Positions 6,758-12,785 of a DNA stretch of 17,402 nucleotides are shown piece after piece. Both the position numbers and the translations under genes were made by a program. The stretch is from BB31 sp964582525 (GTDB lineage Bacteria; Pseudomonadota; Gammaproteobacteria; Beggiatoales; Beggiatoaceae): assembly GCA_964582525.1 (NCBI GenBank), contig CAZOSP010000084.1, positions 1 to 17,402 on the forward strand, read 5' to 3'. The number at the start of each line of letters is the position of its first letter. Within the stretch, counting starts at the first letter, position 1. The notes beneath the pieces were generated by a model that had not been told where the DNA came from, made no database searches, and worked only from the letters and a program-made list of their open reading frames with translations.

Positions 6758-7405
6758 ATGTTATTGAATACCCTAACGAAAATGGCTTTAGTTTTCAGCA
6801 TAGGCTGTTCAGCCGCGCTGTCAGCCGCGCAAGTCAATATTATCAAAGACCTAGCCTCTATCACGGTGCAACATCAAGGCAAGTCGGTGACTATTGAGCG
6901 GGCGCAAGACAGTATGAACATTATTCACCCGGATTTTTCCCTGACCTCGCGTCCTTGTCCGCCGTTTTGCGTACAACCTATGCAGCTTGCGGCGGGCGTG
7001 CAAACCATTGGCGAATTGGAAGTATTGGATTATTTACAAAAACGTAGCAGCGGCGATGAGGCGATTTTAGTCATTGACTCACGCACGCCAGATTGGGTAG
7101 CAAAAGGCACTATTCCGGGGTGCGTGAATATTCCTTGGAATAAGCTGAGTTCTAGCGTGGGCGCGGCTGATCCAATGAGCATCATGGACATGTTGACCGG
7201 TACTTTTGGTGTACAAGAAGTGGAAGGCTTGTTTGATTTTTCTAACGCCAAAACCCTAGTGATGTTTTGTAATGGTGCTTGGTGCGGACAATCGCCGTTA
7301 AATATCCAAACTTTACTCAGATACGGCTACCCAGCGGAAAAACTTAAATGGTATCGCGGCGGGATGCAGATGTGGGAAGTGTTAGGCTTTACCACGGTCA
7401 AATAA
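6758..7405 (+). CDS. Secreted rhodanese-like protein with PCPPFC motif
   Basis: A 215-residue exported protein with a rhodanese (sulfurtransferase) fold. A signal peptide covers about residues 1-24 (MLLNTLTKMALVFSIGCSAALSAA) with a plausible signal peptidase I site. Cys17 lies in SIGC, a poor lipobox, so a lipoprotein is less likely. The rhodanese domain spans about 82-213: LVIDSRTPDWVAKGTIPGCVNIPW is the conserved substrate-loop lead-in, and MFCNGAWCGQSP (169-180) holds the active-site Cys171 with a second Cys176. Upstream is an unusual SRPCPPFCVQP (64-74) whose two cysteines could form a disulfide or bind metal or sulfur. The likely role is periplasmic sulfane-sulfur or thiol transfer, in keeping with a sulfur oxidiser. 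It is followed after 12 bp by the HD-domain gene, so the two are probably co-transcribed. Confidence 0.85.
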   Translation: MLLNTLTKMALVFSIGCSAALSAAQVNIIKDLASITVQHQGKSVTIERAQDSMNIIHPDFSLTSRPCPPFCVQPMQLAAGVQTIGELEVLDYLQKRSSGDEAILVIDSRTPDWVAKGTIPGCVNIPWNKLSSSVGAADPMSIMDMLTGTFGVQEVEGLFDFSNAKTLVMFCNGAWCGQSPLNIQTLLRYGYPAEKLKWYRGGMQMWEVLGFTTVK

Positions 7406-7417
7406 AGGGAGTCTGTC

Positions 7418-8785
7418 ATGCAAGAGACGCTTCAACAACGCTGTCAAAGCAAGCTCAATGAAGCCTTTAAGCAACTGCAAGCACCTATTTCTACTCAAGA
7501 AATATCCGCTTTGGCTGAACAGATTGTGACCATTACCAGTCGCTCCAGTCGGCATTTCCACGACACCGAACATTTGTTAGACGTAGCAGAAAGCCATGAT
7601 GGTATCGAAATTCTTGCCGCATTGTTTCACGATTTGATTTATGTACAGGTGGATGCTGGCATTGCCCTCAATCAGGCTTTTTATCTCGCTCCTTTCATTG
7701 AAGAAGTGGCAGAACAACAAATCTCAATTCGAGAAAAGCTGCCGGAAGATCGGGTGTATGAAATGGTAGCGAGCATTTTTGATGTGTACCCCGGTCAAAT
7801 ACTGTCTCCGCTGGATGGCGAAAATGAATTTTTAAGTGCCTTATTCGCCGCCAAAGTGTTGCAAACCTGGTTGCCGCTTAAAATATTGTTGCAAATTACT
7901 GTCTGTATTGAAGCCACCATCCCTTTTCGCAGCATCTCGGCTGAAGGCATGACACCCATGATCGCCTCGCAACAACGGGTGCAACGCCTCAACCAACGCT
8001 TTGCTTTGGGTTTTTCCGACAGCGACATCATCGCCACGATCAAACGCGCAGTGGTTTTAGCGAACCGCGATATTCAAAACTTCTCAGACCCCAATCCAGT
8101 GGCTTTCTTAAATAACACCTGGCACATTTTGCCGGAATTGAACCAAGGCTTAAGTCGCGGGGATATTTACACCGTCCGCGAATATCGCCGCACTTTGCAA
8201 AAAATGTCCTCTTTTCTCAATAGCTTACCCGCCGAGCGGGTGGTCGGACGCTTTGCCGACGAGCCGCCCGAATCGGTTTACCAAACCAGCGTTGAACGTA
8301 TTGCCTACAACTTAGCAATAGCACGGGCTTATCTGAATATGAAACTGGTGGCTATCACCCTCTTAGAAGCGCTAGCTCTACGGCTGCATGATGACACGCC
8401 CGTCAGCCTGATGACCGGCGGGCTGCCGGGCGGCATCAATGACACCCATCTACATTTGGAAAATTTCTTACCCGAACTAGAGCAGCGTTACCATCCCCAT
8501 AGCGCGATCGAAGCACAAATTTTGTGCTTACTGGAAGAAGGACGCACCCGTGATTCGCATTATGATACCAAGCACTCCCCCCTCTCAGCGTTTATGCTAA
8601 AAAGCCTCGGTTTCGCTGAAATGCAGCGTCTGCATAAACGCGCTTTACAAATGTTCGCCGAAGAAATCAGCGCGGAAGCCTTTTTAGCCTGTTGCCCAAC
8701 AGAGCTGGTGAATGCCACGCTCACCGCCCTAGTCCAATTATTTGAGGCGCGCATCGCCGTTTTAAGGCGAGGTTATGAGGATTAA
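7418..8785 (+). CDS. HD-domain (predicted metal-dependent phosphohydrolase-like) protein
   Basis: A 455-residue cytoplasmic protein. The N-terminal 200 residues resemble HD-superfamily hydrolases: HFHDTEHLLDV (46-56, with His48 and His52) and ALFHDLIY (68-75, His71-Asp72) give the H...HD pattern, and NRDIQNF later could supply the last Asp. The C-terminal half is all-helical, with HLHLENFLPELEQRYH and HYDTKHSPLSAFML segments, and matches no domain I recognise. The start ATG 7418 has AGGGAG upstream. The substrate is unknown; nucleotides or cyclic nucleotides would be typical for the superfamily, but nothing here shows it. It is second in a unit with the rhodanese. Its stop codon overlaps that of the convergent membrane-protein gene. 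Confidence 0.7.
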   Translation: MQETLQQRCQSKLNEAFKQLQAPISTQEISALAEQIVTITSRSSRHFHDTEHLLDVAESHDGIEILAALFHDLIYVQVDAGIALNQAFYLAPFIEEVAEQQISIREKLPEDRVYEMVASIFDVYPGQILSPLDGENEFLSALFAAKVLQTWLPLKILLQITVCIEATIPFRSISAEGMTPMIASQQRVQRLNQRFALGFSDSDIIATIKRAVVLANRDIQNFSDPNPVAFLNNTWHILPELNQGLSRGDIYTVREYRRTLQKMSSFLNSLPAERVVGRFADEPPESVYQTSVERIAYNLAIARAYLNMKLVAITLLEALALRLHDDTPVSLMTGGLPGGINDTHLHLENFLPELEQRYHPHSAIEAQILCLLEEGRTRDSHYDTKHSPLSAFMLKSLGFAEMQRLHKRALQMFAEEISAEAFLACCPTELVNATLTALVQLFEARIAVLRRGYED

Positions 8786-10398
8786 TGCGCATTGAGAGGC
8801 TTAATCTCTTCGCCACGCACATACTCGACACGGCTTCCCCTGTGCGGCAACAGCAACCAAGGCGAATAGGTGTGCCAGCCTTCAGGCGCGTCATAACGCA
8901 GGCGAAAACGCAGCGGCTCAGGTACATTGCCACGCACCTGTCCTTGCGCGGGCAAGACCATTAAGCCGAATAATTCTGCATTAATCAGCGTATAGCTGCC
9001 TTCTCGATAGGGCGCGAACTGCCAGCTTATCAGCCGATTGTGTTCGCTGATCTGTACGGATAACGGGGCTTGCTTTTCCCGATCGCGCCAATCCTGCAAC
9101 CGTTGCGGCATCGCCCGCGTCACCTCGCGCACGCAAGCACACAGCGCGTCATACTGAAAAAAGCGTTTATCCTCTAAATGCTCAATTTGACTCAAATCAA
9201 ACACCAAAGACGGCGGCGTTTTACCTATCACCCTTTGCTGCAACCAACGCAGGCGTGTATCTGCCCAATTCAATCCGTCTAACAACACATAATGACTCGG
9301 CGACTGCTGGATAAAACTCGCATGTGCCGCAAATCGTTCAACTTGAGGTTTAAGTGCCTGTCTTGCCTGAAAATTCTGCATAAGCAGCAGACTCAATAAC
9401 ACACCCAAAATAAGCATACGCGGGTACAGCATAAACCTTGATTGCCCAAGGATTAAAACCACGCCCACCGCCAATACCACACTGGGCAAAATCAGCAAAC
9501 GGTAAGTATCGGCATTGACCAAATGCTGCAAAGCGGGGATCAAAGGCGCGAGCGTGAGAAACAGCATTAAAGGTATCAGCCAACGCGCTGCGTTGTAGTG
9601 CCAGATTGCGTACAATATTAAAAACCCCAGCAAAACCAGCGCAACACCTAGCGATAGAGGATCGTTGCCAAACAGTTTCTGCATCATAAGCAAAGGCAGA
9701 TTCAACACCGCTTGCGGCGTTACAGGCTGCCCATAGCCACCCAGCAAAACACCGAGCATGTAAAAACGCCACCCTACATAAGCGCAAGCCACACCAGCCA
9801 GCGGCAGCAGATAAAAAAAACGGCGACGCACATCCGCTTCGGGCAAAAACGGCAAAAGCAGAATAAGCGGCACATAAATCTCTTTAGCAGAACACGCCAG
9901 CGCATAAAATAGCGTACCGCCCAGCAACCATTGCCAACGCCCTGTACGCAACGCATTGACATAAAACAATAATGCCAACAACGCAAAGCCCAGTCCCTCC
10001 AAATAATGCCGTGTCATCAGTTGATGCACCAACGTCTGCATCGGCGCACTCGCCAACCACAACAGCACCCCCAGCAAACTCCACAACCGACTAAGCCACA
10101 GCCTTAATAGCAAAAATAAAGCAATAGCAACCCAACTCAAAGACAGCAAGTGATGCCCGTAGTAGCCCAACGGCGCCAGCCCAAATAAGGCAAAATCCAG
10201 CTCAAAAGAGAGAGAAACCCAAGGCGTGAGATTTGCTGATGATAATTCCCGCCAAGCATCAGGAACAAAAAAATATTCCCAAGGGCTGTATCGATAGACA
10301 TGCTCAAGGATAGCCGTATCATCCCAAGTCCAAGCGTGAGCAAGGACAAAAAAATACAGACCAAACACAGATACAGGCAACAACAAGTAAACAGGCAT
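8782..10398 (-). CDS. Polytopic membrane protein, GT-C glycosyltransferase-like
   Basis: A 538-residue protein with about ten to eleven membrane helices in residues 1-345 and a soluble C-terminal region of about 190 residues. Helix 1 is followed by WTWDDTAILEHV (23-34), an Asp-Asp pair in the first outer loop, as in GT-C fold glycosyltransferases that use polyprenyl-phosphate sugars. ACSAKEIYVPL (168-178) recalls the Lys-Glu motif of the PMT/TMTC-like group. The TPR repeats of TMTC proteins are missing. The expected role is sugar transfer to protein, lipid or polysaccharide on the periplasmic side of the inner membrane; the acceptor is unknown. The start ATG is supported by GAGGTG five bases upstream. 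It is divergent from tsaB, with 130 bp between them. Confidence 0.72.
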   Translation of the reverse strand: MPVYLLLPVSVFGLYFFVLAHAWTWDDTAILEHVYRYSPWEYFFVPDAWRELSSANLTPWVSLSFELDFALFGLAPLGYYGHHLLSLSWVAIALFLLLRLWLSRLWSLLGVLLWLASAPMQTLVHQLMTRHYLEGLGFALLALLFYVNALRTGRWQWLLGGTLFYALACSAKEIYVPLILLLPFLPEADVRRRFFYLLPLAGVACAYVGWRFYMLGVLLGGYGQPVTPQAVLNLPLLMMQKLFGNDPLSLGVALVLLGFLILYAIWHYNAARWLIPLMLFLTLAPLIPALQHLVNADTYRLLILPSVVLAVGVVLILGQSRFMLYPRMLILGVLLSLLLMQNFQARQALKPQVERFAAHASFIQQSPSHYVLLDGLNWADTRLRWLQQRVIGKTPPSLVFDLSQIEHLEDKRFFQYDALCACVREVTRAMPQRLQDWRDREKQAPLSVQISEHNRLISWQFAPYREGSYTLINAELFGLMVLPAQGQVRGNVPEPLRFRLRYDAPEGWHTYSPWLLLPHRGSRVEYVRGEEIKPLNAH

Positions 10399-10409
10399 AA
10401 ATCACCTCA

Positions 10410-10436
10410 TGCCGCGCAGCGTGCTGGCACGCGGCA
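10410..10436. other. GC-rich hairpin in the leader of the membrane-protein gene
   Basis: TGCCGCG (10410-10416) pairs with CGCGGCA (10430-10436); alternatively GCGTGC (10419-10424) pairs with GCACGC (10427-10432). It lies just upstream of the ribosome binding site for the minus-strand gene starting at 10398 and has no T tract for either direction. The role is unknown. Confidence 0.35.
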
Positions 10437-10528
10437 GTCTTGTGTAACAGCGGGATACATTTGTGGTTTTTTTTAGACAAGAATTTGGCTATGCTGCCAG
10501 TTTGCATAAATAATGATAAGGTCATTCC

Positions 10529-11206
10529 ATGTATATTTTGGCATTAGATGCGTCCTCAGAACAATGCTCCTGCGCCTTGCTGTACCAACAACAAATCCTC
10601 GTGCGCAGCGAATTTGCCCCACGCCGTCACGCCGAATTGCTCCTGCCAATGGCGGATAGCCTACTCGCAGAAGCCGGCTTAAAACCCACACAATTAGACG
10701 CAGTAGCGTTTGGACGTGGACCCGGCAGTTTTACCGGTTTGCGCATCGCCTGCGGCATTGCACAAGGCATCGCCCTCAGCGCAGATTTACCCGTCATACC
10801 CATTTCTTGTTTAGCCGCTTTAGCCCAAGCCGCCGTGCAAGAACACGCCTGTCAACAAGTATTAAGCGTATTAGATGCGCGCATGGAAGAAGTGTATTGG
10901 AGTTGCTTTGCCCGCAACGATAAAGGCTTAGTCGAACTGCTGCGCGAAGAAGTGGTCAGCCCCCCGGCGGCGGTCAATCTGCAAGACTGCACGGGAAAAA
11001 GCTGGCAAGCGGTAGGGACAGCTTGGACAGCCTACCCAAGCCTCACCGAGCAAATACAAAAAGCACAAGGCAAGGCGCCATTGCTACGTTATCCACAAGC
11101 ACAAGCCATGTTGCCATTAGCACAAGCCGCATGGCAACAACAACAAACCGTCACAGCGGCTCAAGCGCACCCGGTGTATCTGCGCAATCAAGTGGTACAA
11201 AAATAG
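10529..11206 (+). CDS. tsaB: tRNA threonylcarbamoyladenosine biosynthesis protein TsaB
   Basis: A 225-residue ASKHA-fold protein, the scaffold partner of TsaD and TsaE in making the t6A37 modification of ANN-decoding tRNAs. Family features are the opening MYILALDASSEQCSCAL, the loop FAPRRHAELLLP (29-40) and FGRGPGSFTGLRIACGIAQGIA (61-82). The length is close to the E. coli protein (231). A Shine-Dalgarno-like TAAGG precedes the ATG by eight bases. It is monocistronic here: the downstream gene is on the opposite strand and a strong palindrome separates them. Confidence 0.96.
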   Translation: MYILALDASSEQCSCALLYQQQILVRSEFAPRRHAELLLPMADSLLAEAGLKPTQLDAVAFGRGPGSFTGLRIACGIAQGIALSADLPVIPISCLAALAQAAVQEHACQQVLSVLDARMEEVYWSCFARNDKGLVELLREEVVSPPAAVNLQDCTGKSWQAVGTAWTAYPSLTEQIQKAQGKAPLLRYPQAQAMLPLAQAAWQQQQTVTAAQAHPVYLRNQVVQK

Positions 11207-11225
11207 GATATATAGCCAAATGACC

Positions 11226-11260
11226 CAGACCTTCTAGGTTTTAGAAACCTAGAAGGTCTG
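11226..11260. terminator. 35-bp palindrome between convergent genes, probable bidirectional terminator
   Basis: CAGACCTTCTAGGTTT (11226-11241) and its exact complement (11245-11260) surround a 3-base loop, TAG. It lies between the stops of tsaB and the HTH-ATPase gene, where a two-way transcription stop would be expected. It has no long T tract. It belongs to the same palindrome group as 287-319, but without the conserved flank. Confidence 0.6.
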
Positions 11261-11270
11261 AATAAGTTGA

Positions 11271-12335
11271 TCAACCTGCCAACAAGCTCCCCGCCCGCGC
11301 CCGCCAGTCTATACTGTCAAGCGCCTCTCCCTCTTCGAGACTTTGCAAACGCATTTCGCATAAATGCTGAAGAAGAGCCGGCTCGCCGTCGCAATGCTGC
11401 CAAATCCACTGCGCATCGGCTTCGCTAAAGGTGATCGGCGAGCGTTCAATCAGATTCCGCGCCTCCTCTTCGCTGAATTTATCTAATACCACTTGATAGC
11501 CAAACACGTTAAAAAACGGCGAAGGTTTACCTTTTTCGAGCGCTAATTGGGCGGGTGATTGGCGCGAGGTAAGCAGAAAGCCCAGTTTACCTTGTGAATA
11601 ATTATGCTGAATGGAACGCAAGCCCCACCAAAATTCTTGATCTAAATCGGCAGAATCCAGCCCATATTCAATATCGTCCATCAAAATGAGAGTAGGTTTT
11701 TGTAAGCCATGATGACTGATGAGTTCCTCAAAGGTGATCAAATTGCAATCGCTGATGCGTGGCAGTGACAGGGATTCGAGCAGGTGCAACAGCAAGCTGC
11801 TGCGTTGACGCATCCGCGCCTCCTTGAAATCGATTAACACCACCTGATGCTGAGATGACACTGCGTGCTTCGCTGTGTGTTTCAGGTAATGCAGCAGGGA
11901 GCTTTTGCCGCTGCGCCGTGCGCCAGTGACGGCGATATTTTGCAGCGGGAAACGTCGCCACAGCTTAAAAATGCGTGTAAGCGCAGCTTCGCGTCCACAA
12001 AATTGGCGCGGTTCAGTGATCGGCGGTCCTACCACAAAAGGGCTTAAGGCGGCATCGGGTATTTCGCCGTTTTCATTGAAATCTAAGCGGTTTTCTCCGT
12101 CCCCGCGCTGTCGATAGGCACAGCCGGCTGACATGAGCAAAGCGTTGGCTTCGTCTGGACCTAGCTGTAAATGAGGAATGCAGGCACGAATTTTGTCGCA
12201 GTCGGGGCGTATAATTTCGCCGCGCCGCCAGCGAATCAGTGTGTGGCGATGAAAGCCCACACGACGGGCTAATTCGCTGTTGCTCATGCCTTGTCTGTCC
12301 ATGTATTGAACTAATAATTGTGCAAAGGTACTCAT
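11271..12335 (-). CDS. XRE-type HTH fused to STAND/AAA-like ATPase
   Basis: A 354-residue cytoplasmic protein. Residues 4-55 form an XRE/Cro-like helix-turn-helix (FAQLLVQYMDRQGMSNSELA, then RRVGFHRHTLIRWRRGE). A linker leads to GPPITEPRQFCGRE (103-116), the entry sequence of STAND/AAA_16-type ATPases. Walker A is GARRSGKSS (138-146), Walker B is LILMDDIEY (216-224), FLLTSR (253-258) looks like a sensor, and DGEPALLQHLCE (316-327) is the winged-helix GxP segment usual in STAND modules. No effector domain follows, so it probably works as a regulator or NTP-dependent switch with a partner; the WD40 protein encoded upstream on the same strand is the obvious candidate. The start has no clear Shine-Dalgarno but is needed to keep the HTH whole. 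Domain calls are firm; the role is inferred. Confidence 0.85.
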   Translation of the reverse strand: MSTFAQLLVQYMDRQGMSNSELARRVGFHRHTLIRWRRGEIIRPDCDKIRACIPHLQLGPDEANALLMSAGCAYRQRGDGENRLDFNENGEIPDAALSPFVVGPPITEPRQFCGREAALTRIFKLWRRFPLQNIAVTGARRSGKSSLLHYLKHTAKHAVSSQHQVVLIDFKEARMRQRSSLLLHLLESLSLPRISDCNLITFEELISHHGLQKPTLILMDDIEYGLDSADLDQEFWWGLRSIQHNYSQGKLGFLLTSRQSPAQLALEKGKPSPFFNVFGYQVVLDKFSEEEARNLIERSPITFSEADAQWIWQHCDGEPALLQHLCEMRLQSLEEGEALDSIDWRARAGSLLAG

Positions 12336-12437
12336 GGATTGCTAATGACCTTATATTGTCGTAAAAACGCACTGTGTAAGTTTAATGATGTATCCGTGTC
12401 AATATCAATCTTAATGCCAAACTTTGCACTATCGGTA

Positions 12438-12470
12438 AAATCCTCTAGGTTTTGAAAACCTAAAAGGTTT
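12438..12470. repeat. Degenerate CCTnnnAGGTTTT palindrome
   Basis: AAATCCTCTAGGTTTT (12438-12453), a single G, and AAAACCTAAAAGGTTT (12455-12470): 16-base arms with two mismatches, of the same group as 287-319. It sits about 100 bases upstream of the HTH-ATPase start. Confidence 0.65.
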
Positions 12471-12524
12471 AGGGGCTGAGTAAAAACTTTCTATAGTGCT
12501 TCAGATAAGGCACTCGCACTAAAT

Positions 12525-12553
12525 AACCCCCCCCCGCATTGCGCAGGGTTTTT
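12525..12553 (+). terminator. Terminator-like hairpin with T tract, orphan on the + strand
   Basis: AACCC, a C-rich left arm, CGC-ATT-GCG and GGGTT with five T in all read as a rho-independent-type hairpin on the + strand. No + strand gene precedes it for more than 1.3 kb (tsaB ends at 11206), which suggests either an unseen small transcript or chance. Confidence 0.35.
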
Positions 12554-12568
12554 GTTTATCTCCAAGTC

Positions 12569-12609
12569 ACGACAACAGGCGCATGGTCATTCTGTGCAGC
12601 TATTGTCGT
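12569..12609. other. Stem-loop ACGACAA...TTGTCGT with inner helix
   Basis: ACGACAA (12569-12575) pairs with TTGTCGT (12603-12609), and inside them GCGCA and TGTGC can pair with one G-T wobble around a 9-base loop. It is a candidate structured element of unknown role. Confidence 0.35.
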
Positions 12610-12743
12610 AACGCACAAGACCGACGAAAAGACCAGCGGAGAGATTTGTTGCGAGTTACCTAAGGTAAAAAACCGTAGCAGACATGATCCTGTCCTGTCC
12701 TTTTGAAGTGTTACATTGTATTTACAATAGCCGATAAGTGCAG

Positions 12744-12785
12744 CTAAGGAATGAGGATTTAATAATACCTGAAACTCAAACCTGA
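12744..12785 (+). repeat. Composite repeat copy C: conserved flank with truncated palindrome
   Basis: The flank at 12745-12782 matches the minus strand of copy B, with 21 identical bases in a row, and matches copy A with about five differences and one indel. The palindrome itself is cut after AAACCTGA, directly at the stop codon of the WD40 gene (12786-12788). Confidence 0.7.

Larger units (their letters stand above)
12336..12785. other. 450-bp spacer with inverted repeats and a C9 tract, no gene seen
   Basis: No frame here looks coding. It holds a degenerate palindrome (12438-12470), a small hairpin TAGTGC/GCACTA (12494-12521), a C9 run followed by a terminator-like hairpin ending in T5 (12525-12553), a longer stem-loop (12569-12609), a 14-bp dyad ATTGTA-TT-TACAAT (12715-12728), and copy C of the composite repeat. 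The promoter of the HTH-ATPase gene probably lies in its left part. A small RNA on the + strand ending near 12553 is possible. Confidence 0.6.

Noticed and set aside
9350..9787. 145-codon open frame on the minus strand
   Set aside because: It lies inside the GT-C-like gene in another frame; its Ala/Cys-rich composition is typical of a coding shadow.
10485..10512. TTGGCT-N16-TAAATA as a tsaB promoter
   Set aside because: Only about half the positions match each box; too weak to annotate.
287..12470. Repeated palindromes as a CRISPR array
   Set aside because: The copies are kilobases apart, with no regular spacing or spacers and no cas genes.
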